A stretch of DNA of 64,000 bases from Chloracidobacterium thermophilum B (GCF_000226295.1 NC_016025.1:930001-994000); one strand, 5' to 3'; shown: positions 38,232 through 46,925, counted from the stretch's first letter. The notes: generated by a model not told the origin, from the letters alone. Numbers and translations are program-made.

Positions 38232-38657
38232 GTGCCGATGAAGCAGCACCGCAGATCACGCCGAGGTGGTAATCACGGCAACAACCAGAATGGCAATGTT
38301 GCCAAAAGCTCCAAGGGAAAACGCCCCGGACAACCAAATCAGAATGGGTTGCCCCAGTATGCCGATGAGGTGTACGAATCCGCTGTCGCCCCACAGTCAC
38401 CAGCCGAACTTGAAGCCTACCTGGCAATGCAGATGCGCCGTCTCATCCATGCCCGTCAGGAGCAGGAACGGGCGCTGCGCCAGATTCGGGCCCTGGGCGA
38501 GCAACTCGCGCAGGAAGGCACGCCGCCACAGGTCCAGGAGCAGTACGCGCAGGCCGTTGCTCTTTGGCAATCGTCCCGTCGCAATGGAGTGAGCGCCCGG
38601 CAAAAGCTGCTCTTTGCCATGTCTGAAAAGCTTATGATTGACACCAATCAGCCATGA
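38232..38657 (+). CDS. Small basic protein with helical C-terminus, unknown function (141 aa)
   Basis: Residues 1-40 are very basic and Asn/Gly-rich (KQHRRSRRGGNHGNNQNGN). Residues about 50-135 are helical with heptad-like spacing (MRRLIHARQEQERALRQIRA). I do not recognise the family. The GTG start at 38232 has GAAGGG upstream; an ATG at 38238 is two codons later. The stop overlaps the next start by four bases, so the two are one transcription unit. Confidence 0.65.
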   Translation: MPMKQHRRSRRGGNHGNNQNGNVAKSSKGKRPGQPNQNGLPQYADEVYESAVAPQSPAELEAYLAMQMRRLIHARQEQERALRQIRALGEQLAQEGTPPQVQEQYAQAVALWQSSRRNGVSARQKLLFAMSEKLMIDTNQP

Positions 38658-39049
38658 CGGACGTTGGGACCTCCCCGCCAGCCACGCTTGACGAATCGCT
38701 TGTCAACCGTATCCACGAGTTGGCCCGCGCCCTTGGCGTTCCTTCCGATTCGTTTCTGTTCTCCGATTTTGCCGTGGTGGATGCTGACCTGCTGCGCCAG
38801 ATCGCTGATGGTTTGACCTTGGCTTTCGTGACGCACTGCTACCACCACCATCCCCGTGGGGAGAATGTCTATGAGCTGATGGCGCTGGAAGAAAAAACCG
38901 CTCCCAACACACCGGAAGCGGCCGCGCTCGAAGCCCGTATCGAGGAAGCCGCCGCTGCCCAGATTCCCTTTGTGGTGAGTGTCAATCGCCTGCTCGAAGA
39001 CTACTACCGCATCCGCTGTCAGATTGAGGCGCACCTGAGCGCGCTGTAG
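38654..39049 (+). CDS. Small acidic helical protein, unknown function (131 aa)
   Basis: Begins MTDVGTSPPATLDESLVNRI, is mostly helical, and contains a His-rich turn (FVTHCYHHHPRGENVYELMA). No signal peptide or membrane segment. ATGA overlap with the previous gene suggests the products act together. Small coupled pairs like this near secretion genes are sometimes chaperones, but nothing in the sequence proves that. Confidence 0.65.
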   Translation: MTDVGTSPPATLDESLVNRIHELARALGVPSDSFLFSDFAVVDADLLRQIADGLTLAFVTHCYHHHPRGENVYELMALEEKTAPNTPEAAALEARIEEAAAAQIPFVVSVNRLLEDYYRIRCQIEAHLSAL

Positions 39050-39099
39050 CTGTAGGGTGCCACGACTGAAAGGCACCACCGGGCCCGGTTGGACTTCGG

Positions 39100-40449
39100 C
39101 TAGGTTTTGCCGAGATGCGAATCCAGCCACCAGCCGCCCAGCGCCGCGACGCCCACTGCGGCCCCACACGCCAGGATGGTTATCGTTGTGGAAAGGCGGC
39201 TGGCGATGGCACCCGCTGCCAGTCCTCCCAAGGCGTATCCTCCTTGGAACGTCACCAGAAAGAGGCTCATCACACGCCCGCGCACTTCGTCCACCAGACC
39301 AAACTGGACGAGCGCCGTCAGTTGGCTCAGCAGGGCAATCAGCGTTCCGCCAGTAGCCACGATGGCCAGCGCCCCGGTGTGTGGCGAGGGCATCAGGGCA
39401 AAGATGCACAGTGCGGTGCCCGTCGCACCCGTCAGAAAGAGTGCCCGCCGTCCGCCGCCGACCGGTTTCGGACGCTGTGCAATGTAGAGCGAGCCAAGCA
39501 CTGTTCCCAGTCCGTAAAGCCCAAGCAGCACGGTGTAGAGCCACGCCGGGCCATTCCAGGCTTCCCGTACGTGACTGGGCAGCAGCACCGGCACACAACC
39601 TCCGAAGAACGTGGCCACAAAGCACAGGACATAGACTTCGACGAGCCCCGGACGCCGCTTCAGATAGTGGCGCACCTGCCGGGCTTCCTGGGCCAGCGCC
39701 TGCCACAGGCTGAGTTCGGCCAGCGGCCGCAGCGGACGGGTAATCCTGGCAAAGGCATCCATCGCCAGGGCTTCTGGCGGGTGCTCCGGCACACGCCCGG
39801 CCACTACCAGTAGCAGCACAAAGGACAGACAGTTGGCGGCGTAGCAGGCGGCCGGCCCCAACATCAGCAGAACTCCGCCTGCCGCCAGCGGGCCAACCAT
39901 GCGCGCCACACTGAGCTGGAGCGAGTTAAGTGCCGTCGCCTGGGGAACTTCGCGGGTGGGCACCAGCCGTGGCAGCAGGGAGACATAGGCCACATTGGCA
40001 AAGGCCTGCCCAATGCCGGTTCCAAACGACAGTGCCAGCAACCACCAGACCTTTGGCTGTCCGGTCACAAACAGCAGCGTCCCCCAGGCCGTGCAGAGGA
40101 TTTGCAACAGGGAAGCCAGCAGAAAAACCCGCCGCCGCTCGAACCGATCCACCACCATGCCGCCGGGAAAGGTCAGCAAAAACAGCGGCGACAACATCAG
40201 AAAGGCATTCAGCCCCAGATACCAGGCGCTGCGCGTGGTTTCATAGATGAACCACGCCTGGGCGGTGTTCTGCATCCAGGTCCCGACATTCGACAGCAGG
40301 GCCGCTCCCAGCAGCCACGCCAGTGCGCGATGCCGCAACACCTGCCAGCTTCCCGGTGCGGGTGTGTCCTGCTCCTGCGCCCGCAGCAGGTCCTGCATCA
40401 GCTCCGGGTCGAGCGCCCGAAAGTTGGTGGTGTCGTGGATGTTGCGCAT
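39100..40449 (-). CDS. MFS transporter, EntS-like (449 aa)
   Basis: Twelve-helix inner-membrane exporter of the MFS_3 group. After a cytoplasmic N-terminus, helices begin at about residue 45. MVVDRFERRRVFLLASLLQI is the conserved loop 2-3 signature, and ATALNSLQLSVARMVGPLAA is typical of EntS-like members. The 5' end lies 39 bases after the Wza-like gene on the same strand. Substrate unknown. It converges with the gene ending at 39049. Confidence 0.88.
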   Translation of the reverse strand: MRNIHDTTNFRALDPELMQDLLRAQEQDTPAPGSWQVLRHRALAWLLGAALLSNVGTWMQNTAQAWFIYETTRSAWYLGLNAFLMLSPLFLLTFPGGMVVDRFERRRVFLLASLLQILCTAWGTLLFVTGQPKVWWLLALSFGTGIGQAFANVAYVSLLPRLVPTREVPQATALNSLQLSVARMVGPLAAGGVLLMLGPAACYAANCLSFVLLLVVAGRVPEHPPEALAMDAFARITRPLRPLAELSLWQALAQEARQVRHYLKRRPGLVEVYVLCFVATFFGGCVPVLLPSHVREAWNGPAWLYTVLLGLYGLGTVLGSLYIAQRPKPVGGGRRALFLTGATGTALCIFALMPSPHTGALAIVATGGTLIALLSQLTALVQFGLVDEVRGRVMSLFLVTFQGGYALGGLAAGAIASRLSTTITILACGAAVGVAALGGWWLDSHLGKT

Positions 40450-40488
40450 GGCCGCAGGCTGCCGGGAACCCGCCTACGGAAACCCGGA

Positions 40489-41553
40489 TTACCGGATGAT
40501 GGCGGTCGTCAGAAGGGGAATGAGTGCTGAAGTGACAAGTGTAGGCAGGCTGCGCATCACGGTTGTTCCAGCCGACCGCAGTTCGGAATGGGGCACGTAA
40601 AGCACGTCGTTAGCCTGCAACACCAGGTCTTTCTGTTTCCCGGACTGAATCGCGGCGAGGCTGATCTTGATTTCTTCACGCTCCAGCTTGCCGGGAACCG
40701 TCCGGTAGAGGCGAATGTCATTGCGTTTGGCTCCCTCGGCCAGCCCGCTGGCCATAGCAATCGCCTGCGTGACAGTAATCGGGTTGCGTGCCGTAATGGG
40801 ACCGGGCTTGCGCACATTCCCGGCCAGATAGACGACATCGGCTCGTGGTACGGAAATGATGTCCCCCGGCTGTAACAGAAGGTTGTTTTTGGCATTGCCG
40901 GCGATGATGTCATCAATGTTGATGGAAAGAATTTCGACATCCGGTGGCACATCCTCATCTGGCTCCGGTGTCGGTGCGGCTCCCAGTGCCGGCTGGGCTT
41001 CTTCCGCCGGTTTTGACACGTAGCGGATGACATTGACAAAGCGGCTGGAGTCTTCGGCAAGCCCCCCTGCCAAGGCAATGACATCGAGCAGGCGCATGGC
41101 GCGCCGCAGCGGCTGCCGTCCCGGCGTGCGGACGGCGCCAATCACGGTCACGAGCCGCGAGTTGAATTCCGTCACCGTAACACTGACTTCCGGCTGCCGG
41201 AGATACTTCCGCAACTCCTGCCGCAGCAAATCGGCGGCTTCGCTCTCGGTCAGCCCGGCCAACTGCTGTTTGCCAATGAACAGCAGCTCGACGCTGCCGC
41301 TGTCGCCCACCCGGAAGCGCCCCGTCAGATCGGGCTGCTTGAACACCTTGATGTCCACGACATCCCCCGGCCCAATCACGTAGTCCCCAGTTGGCGCTGT
41401 ATAGACCTGGGTGGCCCGCACGGCCGGGCTGGGCATCACCGGCGGAAATGAAGGTGGATTCGGCGCTGTCTCCTGGGCAAAACTGAAGCCGGCCAGCCCC
41501 GGCAACGCCAACAACCATAACGCAAGGTAAAGCATGTGTCGTCGGTTCAACAT
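40489..41553 (-). CDS. Polysaccharide export protein, Wza/SLBB type (354 aa)
   Basis: Signal peptide (MLYLALWLLALPGLAGFSFA). The PES domain is YVIGPGDVVDIKVFKQPDLT with GSVELLFIGKQQLAGLTESE. SLBB domains follow (VTVIGAVRTPGRQPLRRAM and VYLAGNVRKPGPITARNPIT). No lipobox Cys is obvious at the signal-cleavage site, so membrane attachment may differ from classical Wza. It forms the outer-membrane or periplasmic part of an exopolysaccharide exporter. It is first of a two-gene unit with the MFS gene. Confidence 0.9.
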   Translation of the reverse strand: MLNRRHMLYLALWLLALPGLAGFSFAQETAPNPPSFPPVMPSPAVRATQVYTAPTGDYVIGPGDVVDIKVFKQPDLTGRFRVGDSGSVELLFIGKQQLAGLTESEAADLLRQELRKYLRQPEVSVTVTEFNSRLVTVIGAVRTPGRQPLRRAMRLLDVIALAGGLAEDSSRFVNVIRYVSKPAEEAQPALGAAPTPEPDEDVPPDVEILSINIDDIIAGNAKNNLLLQPGDIISVPRADVVYLAGNVRKPGPITARNPITVTQAIAMASGLAEGAKRNDIRLYRTVPGKLEREEIKISLAAIQSGKQKDLVLQANDVLYVPHSELRSAGTTVMRSLPTLVTSALIPLLTTAIIR

Positions 41554-41660
41554 AGCGCCATCCTGAATCAGAATTTTCGATAGAGAGTCAGATAGTGATG
41601 CTCACTGTAAAGCATTCTTTTCAGGCATCAAAGCCAGTTTGTTGGGCGTGGCGCTACACT

Positions 41661-41777
41661 TCGCCACTCGCCACTCACCACTCGCCACTCGCTATTCGCT
41701 ATTCGCTATTCGCTATTCACTACTCACCACTCGCTACTCACCACTCGCTACTCACTACCCGCCACTCGCTACTCGCC
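41661..41777 (+). repeat. Heptanucleotide tandem repeat array, about 16.7 units
   Basis: Sixteen consecutive 7-base units plus a final TCGCC match the consensus TC(G/A)C(C/T)A(C/T). Main variants are TCGCCAC, TCGCTAT, TCACCAC and TCGCTAC. The period is unbroken, and the array ends exactly at the ATG (41778) of the mog gene. Confidence 0.95.
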
Positions 41778-42314
41778 ATGACACTCTCAACCATCACCAT
41801 CGGCATTCTGACCATTTCTGACCGCGCCAGTCAGGGGGTGTATCAGGATGAATCCGGCCCGGCCATTCTGGCCGTGCTGCGCGAGTACATCGCCAACGAC
41901 TGGACGCCCCTCATGCGCCTTGTGCCCGATGAACAGCCGCTTATCGAGGCCGAACTCCGGCGGCTCACAGACGAAGACGGCTGCTGCCTGGTCGTCACCA
42001 CCGGCGGCACGGGTCCCGCCCCGCGCGATGTGACGCCGGAAGCCACGGCAGCCGTCTGCGACAAAATGCTGCCCGGCTTCGGCGAACTCATGCGCGCCGT
42101 GTCACTTCAGTACGTCCCGACGGCAATTCTTTCGCGGCAGACGGCCGGCATCCGGGGGCGCAGTCTCATCGTCAACCTGCCCGGCAAGCCCAAATCCATC
42201 CGGGAGTGCCTGGCTGCTGTGTTTCCGGCGATTCCCTACTGCATTGATCTCATCGGTGGACCTTACATCACGGGCAACCCTGAGCACGTTACCGTGTTTC
42301 GTCCGAAGACGTGA
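41778..42314 (+). CDS. mog: Molybdopterin adenylyltransferase, Mog/MoaB family (178 aa)
   Basis: Adenylates molybdopterin before molybdenum insertion. The N-terminus TITIGILTISDRASQGVYQD and the signature VVTTGGTGPAPRDVTPEATA are diagnostic; LMRAVSLQYVPTAILSRQTA and LIVNLPGKPKSIRECL complete the fold. Length matches Mog. The 7-bp repeat array abuts the start codon, so there is no normal Shine-Dalgarno sequence. An upstream extension would read through the repeat and is unlikely to be protein. Confidence 0.92.
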   Translation: MTLSTITIGILTISDRASQGVYQDESGPAILAVLREYIANDWTPLMRLVPDEQPLIEAELRRLTDEDGCCLVVTTGGTGPAPRDVTPEATAAVCDKMLPGFGELMRAVSLQYVPTAILSRQTAGIRGRSLIVNLPGKPKSIRECLAAVFPAIPYCIDLIGGPYITGNPEHVTVFRPKT

Positions 42315-42318
42315 TCTG

Positions 42319-44295
42319 ATGCGTGCGTTTTGCGCCCTCTGCCGGGCTGTCCGTTGCCACCTGGCCTGGAGCCTGGCGTTACTGCTGTTTTGTGTGTCGG
42401 TTGTCGGCGCGCAAAGTGTTCCTTCGGCGGCAGTGGATGCGGCGGCTCCGGCCGATGACCCGACGGCCCCGGATTATGTCAACCGCCTGACCCGCGCCGA
42501 CTTTGACCGGCTGGCGCGTCTGACCCGCCAGGGCAGAGGGCTGGACGTTCCGGCTGTCATGTTCGTCATTGACCGCGCGGATGGGCGCGTCTATTACGCC
42601 AACTCGCGCCGGTTCCGGTTTCACAGCGACTTTGCCCGCGCCACCTACCTGACGCTCGATGCCGGCGATGTCTTTCTGCGCCACAACTACACCAACGAAC
42701 GCCGGCGGTTCCTGCTCGGCACGGTGACGTTTCAACCCCGGCTGGAACGTTTCACCTACGAGTTCTGGGAAGGTGACCTGCTGACGCCGTCGTTGCTGGC
42801 CGAAGCTCACCAACGCCTGACGGCCACCGGCTTTGCCCCGTTGACCTTCAAGGCCAACGCCCGCCGTCACGAGGAAATTGCCGCGCAGCTTCCCGACCTG
42901 CCCTGGGTTCGGGCGGAGACCACACTGCCGGAAACGACGTTCCTGGCGCTCAATCCCGGCCGCGCCGTGGGTGTGCTGCGGCTGGTGGAGCAGTTGCCGC
43001 CGGCGCAACCCTTTGAGCGCGAAGACATTGTGATCTTCAAGGAAACGCCCCTTTCGACGACGCCCCTGCGCGGCATCCTCGTGACGCAGCCGGGCGCGCC
43101 GTTGTCGCACCTGAATCTGCTGGCCAAGGGCTGGGGCATTCCCAACGCCTACGTCAAAGATGCCGACGTGCGCTTTCGGAGCCTCGTCAACCGCTGGGTC
43201 ACGCTCGTCGTCACGGATGACGGCATCACACTCGAACCGGCTGAACAAATCACCGAATCGGAACGCGAACGCGAACTCAGCCGGGAACTGCGCCTCCCAC
43301 GCGCTGACCTGCGCTGGCGCGCGTTGACCGACCTGCACCGCCAACGGGCGCGGGATGTCGTCCGGTTTGGGGCCAAGTCCGCCAATCTGGGCGAAGTCGC
43401 CCAGGCGCGTCTGCCCGGCATCATCGTGCCGCGTGGCTTCACCATTCCCTTTGCCCACTACAAGGCCTTTGCCGACCGGCACGGCATCGAGGCGCGCGTC
43501 CTGGCGCTGCTCAACGACGAGCAGTTTCACCACGACCCACAAACCCGGCAGGTTGAGCTGGCGAAGCTGCGGGACTTCATCGTGGCCGCGCCTTTTGACC
43601 GGGCATTGCGCCGCGCTGTTCTGGCGAAGGTTCACCGGGAATACCGTGGACGCGGGCTGTTTGCCCGCAGCTCGACCAACGCCGAAGACCTGCCCGACTT
43701 CAGCGGCGCCGGGCTGTACACCACTGTGCCCAACATCATTGGCGACGAGGCGTTGATCACGGCCATCAAGACCGTCTGGGCTTCAATCTGGAACTTCGAG
43801 GCGTTTGAAGCCCGTGAAGCGGCGCGCATTGACCATCTGGCCGTCTATCCGGCGGTGCTCATCCAGGAAGGCATCAACGCCGACAGCGCCGGCGTGCTTG
43901 TCACGACCAATCCCTTTGACCGGCGCGACGCCGAGGGTATCTACATCAACGCCAAACGGGGTCTGGGACTGCGGGTTGTTGAAGGCCGGCGCATCCCGGA
44001 GCAGATCATCTACCGTCCCCAAAGCGATGCAGCCCTTGTTCTCACCCGGGCGGATGACGAAACGATATTGACCTTTGACGTAAAAGGCGGCGTCAGGGAA
44101 GTGGCCGGCGTTCCCGACCAACCGGTACTCACCGCCGACCTGATCCGCCGGCTGGGGCAGGCGGCGCTGGCCATTGAGCGCCTCTTTGGCGGCCGGAAGC
44201 AGGACATTGAGTGGCTGACCTACCGTGGGCAGCTCTACATCGTGCAGTCACGCCCGTTCATTGACCGCAACTGGCCAGCGGGGGCGGTACGCTGA
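42319..44295 (+). CDS. Exported PEP synthase/PPDK-like ATP-grasp protein (658 aa)
   Basis: An N-terminal signal peptide (HLAWSLALLLFCVSVVGAQS) is followed by a unique region (about 40-230). A swivelling-domain-like segment (TQPGAPLSHLNLLAKGWGIP, about 260-290) includes a His. The C-terminal part (about 360-658) is the PPDK N-terminal ATP-grasp domain, with GAKSANLGEVAQARLPGIIV, FARSSTNAEDLPDFSGAGLY and a C-terminal QDIEWLTYRGQLYIVQSRPF. Export of such a domain is odd. The 3' end overlaps the convergent WYL gene by 48 bases. No PEP-binding barrel is present. Confidence 0.8.
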   Translation: MRAFCALCRAVRCHLAWSLALLLFCVSVVGAQSVPSAAVDAAAPADDPTAPDYVNRLTRADFDRLARLTRQGRGLDVPAVMFVIDRADGRVYYANSRRFRFHSDFARATYLTLDAGDVFLRHNYTNERRRFLLGTVTFQPRLERFTYEFWEGDLLTPSLLAEAHQRLTATGFAPLTFKANARRHEEIAAQLPDLPWVRAETTLPETTFLALNPGRAVGVLRLVEQLPPAQPFEREDIVIFKETPLSTTPLRGILVTQPGAPLSHLNLLAKGWGIPNAYVKDADVRFRSLVNRWVTLVVTDDGITLEPAEQITESERERELSRELRLPRADLRWRALTDLHRQRARDVVRFGAKSANLGEVAQARLPGIIVPRGFTIPFAHYKAFADRHGIEARVLALLNDEQFHHDPQTRQVELAKLRDFIVAAPFDRALRRAVLAKVHREYRGRGLFARSSTNAEDLPDFSGAGLYTTVPNIIGDEALITAIKTVWASIWNFEAFEAREAARIDHLAVYPAVLIQEGINADSAGVLVTTNPFDRRDAEGIYINAKRGLGLRVVEGRRIPEQIIYRPQSDAALVLTRADDETILTFDVKGGVREVAGVPDQPVLTADLIRRLGQAALAIERLFGGRKQDIEWLTYRGQLYIVQSRPFIDRNWPAGAVR

Positions 44296-45327
44296 CGGCG
44301 GCAGCACGCGCGCGCGGCCCAGACGGCAGGCTTCGATGCGCCGGCGCAGCGTGGCGGGCGCCAGAACCTCGACTTCCGGGAGCCAGCTCAGAATGAACCG
44401 CTCCAGACCGCGCCCCCGCGCCACGGTCATTTCGATGTCAACCGTCTCCGGCCGGCCGCGGGTGGCCGGTGTGTAACTCACGATCCGTTGCGTGACGTGA
44501 TGCTGGCGCTCCAGAAACACCTGGGATGTGACGCCGAAAAACCGCAACCGGACCCGGAGCGGCTCCCCGAAAAAACCGTTGAAGTGGTATCGCTCCAGGT
44601 AGCTCTGCACGCTGGTGAAATCCGGCGGCAGGGTGAACCGCTCCTCAAGCAGCGTGACCTGCCGCATGTGGTCAACGGCCAGGGTGACAATGCCGCGCCG
44701 GCGGCTGTCGTAACCAAAGGTCTTGAGCGTCCCGCCGTTGGGATCGAAATACAGCCCATACGGGTCATAGCGCCGGGTTTTCGGGTGTTGGCTGCCGAGC
44801 GAGACATATTCAACCTCGATCCGCCGTTTCCTGATGGCAGCGGTAAGCACCTGGTTCAGCGTCTCCACGTGGGGCGTGTAGTCCTTGGCCGGAATGAGTG
44901 CCGTACCGTAAACGGCGGCCAGCTCACCGAGATGCGCGGCCAGGGCGGGGGGCAAAGTGGCGCGGAGCTTTTCCAGCAGCGACCGTCCATCCTGACTCAA
45001 CGGCCAGCGGGGCGAGGAGCCATCCATGAGCACCGCCTTTTGCGCCAACCACAGCGCTGCCACTTCCGCTGGCTTGAGCGCCGGCGGCCGGAAGGTGTAG
45101 CCATCAGCGAAACCGTAAAACACCTCCCGCCCCCGTTTCTCCTCGGTAATCCGGTAGTGAAACGAAAGCTCATCTACGAGCCGCTTGATGGTTTTCTTGT
45201 CACAGCCGAAGTGTTTGGCCAGTTCGGTCTTGGATTTGGAGCCGGAGGCCAGCAGCAGGGGCAGCTCGATGGCCAGGCGCGTCAGATTGCCGCGTTTGGA
45301 GTCCGCCTGCGGAGAAACCGGGAGCAT
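44248..45327 (-). CDS. WYL-domain HTH transcriptional regulator (359 aa)
   Basis: N-terminal winged helix (KTELAKHFGCDKKTIKRLVD, residues about 33-55) followed by a WYL domain (about 165-240; KRRIEVEYVSLGS, YGLYFDPNGGTLKTFGYDSR) and a WCX-like C-terminal region. It is transcribed divergently from csb1 with 219 bases between the starts. WYL proteins are repeatedly associated with CRISPR-Cas loci as regulators, so control of this cas operon is the natural inference. The final 48 bases overlap the convergent gene at 42319-44295. Confidence 0.88.
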   Translation of the reverse strand: MLPVSPQADSKRGNLTRLAIELPLLLASGSKSKTELAKHFGCDKKTIKRLVDELSFHYRITEEKRGREVFYGFADGYTFRPPALKPAEVAALWLAQKAVLMDGSSPRWPLSQDGRSLLEKLRATLPPALAAHLGELAAVYGTALIPAKDYTPHVETLNQVLTAAIRKRRIEVEYVSLGSQHPKTRRYDPYGLYFDPNGGTLKTFGYDSRRRGIVTLAVDHMRQVTLLEERFTLPPDFTSVQSYLERYHFNGFFGEPLRVRLRFFGVTSQVFLERQHHVTQRIVSYTPATRGRPETVDIEMTVARGRGLERFILSWLPEVEVLAPATLRRRIEACRLGRARVLPPSAYRPRWPVAVNERA

Positions 45328-45546
45328 GAACGGATTTCTTCACTCCTCGCATCAGGCTGGAAGTTTTTGTCACACAGCGCCACACCTGACGGGCGTGGCC
45401 CTTGCGTACGCCCAACCGTTGCGGCTGATGCTTTGAACCTGTGGCGGACAGCTTAGGACGTTGCCCCGTTCTTGTCCACTGTCGTCCCTACCATATCGGA
45501 CTGGCTGCTGTCGGCAGCCGAATCCAAACCCAGCGAGGTCAACGCT

Positions 45547-46920
45547 ATGTCACTTTCACTTCAGCAACTCCAGCAGGCCGTCCGCACGGCGACGGCCCTG
45601 CGCTGCCGTCTTCGTCTCCAACCGGCTGGCGGCCCTGGCACCAAGGTCTTTCCCCCAACCTACGAAGGCGGACGCTACGCCCTCGAAGAACGCCGGATGC
45701 CGGGTTACGACCATCCGGTACGCTGCGTCCTGATGGATTCCGTGCAATCCCAGGCCAACCGCATGGAAGAGGCACTCCAGCAGGCCGTGGATGACGGCCG
45801 CCTTGCCCTTCCCCTGGTCGAAGTGGATTTCACGCCCTACTTCCCCGGCAATGGCCAGCCGGAAGACATGCGGCTTCTGGAACCCATCGGCAGGGTGTCG
45901 TCCCTGCAGGCCCCACACCGCATCGTGGATGCCATCCTGCGCGACAGCGTCGTGATTCAAGAACAGCGGAAACCGTTTCGTTCGTCCAACGTCAAGCAGG
46001 AATCCTCCTATGGACGCCAGCTTCGTGAAGCGGCAGCCCACCATGCCACGCCTTTGTTCGAGCTGTGCCCGACAGCGCTTCTGTTTGGCATGTGGGATTC
46101 CACCGGCCCCAAAGGTGGTCTCGGCGCCAAGTTTGAACGCGCCATGGTGAGCGAGATTGTGGGCATCAACGCCGTTCTGGGCGCGAAAACCAGCAGCCGG
46201 ATTGACCCGCTGGGCATCCAGCTCAAGGCCGGGCCGCTGTACCGGACGCCGCCCACCGAACCGCTCGGATGGACGCTTGACCCTGGGAAAGCCGTCAAGG
46301 ACAACAAGGGCAAGCCTGTCCTGCTCGGCGATACCGGACGCCCTTCAGAAGCCAATCACGGCAATGTCACGCGCCCGTCAACCTCAGGCAGCAGCCGCGC
46401 CGGAACCGGACGCCCTTCAGAAGCCAATCACGGCAATGTCACCCCAACCATCTCCGAACGTGACCGGCAGGGTGAATTCCTGGGCGGCGGCGTCACCATT
46501 GACTACGCCGAACAGAGCATCGTCCTGTCGCTGCCGGCCCTGCGCCGGCTCCGCTTCCCCATCAATGGCCGGAACAACCGCGCGGCCGATGAAGCGGCGT
46601 GGACCGTACTGGCGGCGCTGGGCCTCTGTGCGGCCATTCTGGCCGACGACGCCGGGCTGGATTTGCGTTCCCGCTGCCTGCTCTGGCCGCAGGAGCCGTT
46701 GAAGTGGGAACTGCTGGGCCGCCCCGGTGAAATTCAGTCAGACATCGTTCTCGATGCGGAAGCCGCGCTCCGGCTGTTCATGGAAGCCGTTGACGAAGCC
46801 CGGAAGTGTGGCCTTCCGTGGCGCACCACCCCGCTCCAGCTTCAGCCGGCACCGGAACTCGTCAAGCTCGTCGTCAAAAGCCAACAACTGGCGCAGAGCC
46901 AGGGAACCCAGGAGGAGTAA
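45547..46920 (+). CDS. csb1: Type I-G CRISPR-associated Csb1 (Cas7g) (457 aa)
   Basis: Backbone RAMP subunit of the Cascade complex, expected to polymerise along the crRNA. Family blocks are VLMDSVQSQANRMEEAL, LFGMWDSTGPKGGLGAKFER, SEIVGINAVLGAKTSSRIDP and the SEANHGNV motif. The last is duplicated by a 72-bp in-frame repeat (residues about 263-299). Start at ATG 45547 with GAGG nine bases upstream. The next gene starts five bases after its stop. Somewhat longer than typical Csb1. Confidence 0.93.
   Translation: MSLSLQQLQQAVRTATALRCRLRLQPAGGPGTKVFPPTYEGGRYALEERRMPGYDHPVRCVLMDSVQSQANRMEEALQQAVDDGRLALPLVEVDFTPYFPGNGQPEDMRLLEPIGRVSSLQAPHRIVDAILRDSVVIQEQRKPFRSSNVKQESSYGRQLREAAAHHATPLFELCPTALLFGMWDSTGPKGGLGAKFERAMVSEIVGINAVLGAKTSSRIDPLGIQLKAGPLYRTPPTEPLGWTLDPGKAVKDNKGKPVLLGDTGRPSEANHGNVTRPSTSGSSRAGTGRPSEANHGNVTPTISERDRQGEFLGGGVTIDYAEQSIVLSLPALRRLRFPINGRNNRAADEAAWTVLAALGLCAAILADDAGLDLRSRCLLWPQEPLKWELLGRPGEIQSDIVLDAEAALRLFMEAVDEARKCGLPWRTTPLQLQPAPELVKLVVKSQQLAQSQGTQEE
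46333..46442 (+). repeat. Perfect 38-bp direct repeat inside csb1
   Basis: Two identical 38-base copies (46333-46370 and 46405-46442), separated by 34 bases, encode TGRPSEANHGNVT twice. The 72-bp offset keeps the frame and adds 24 residues. Confidence 0.9.
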
Positions 46921-46925
46921 CCGCC

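Noticed and set aside
38097-38271. Short ORF starting MLRFLFSFGKSLAKLN after the promoter at 38064
   Set aside because: No ribosome-binding site or recognisable domain, and it overlaps the better-supported gene at 38232.
39079-39090. 12-bp palindrome ACCGGGCCCGGT between convergent genes
   Set aside because: Too short, with no T run. With the weak GGTGCC/GGCACC stem nearby it may help termination, but I could not support a feature.
41595-41777. N-terminal extension of the Mog protein through the heptamer repeat (HSPLATRYS-like peptide)
   Set aside because: The Mog fold starts at the ATG 41778. The extension is only a translated tandem repeat.
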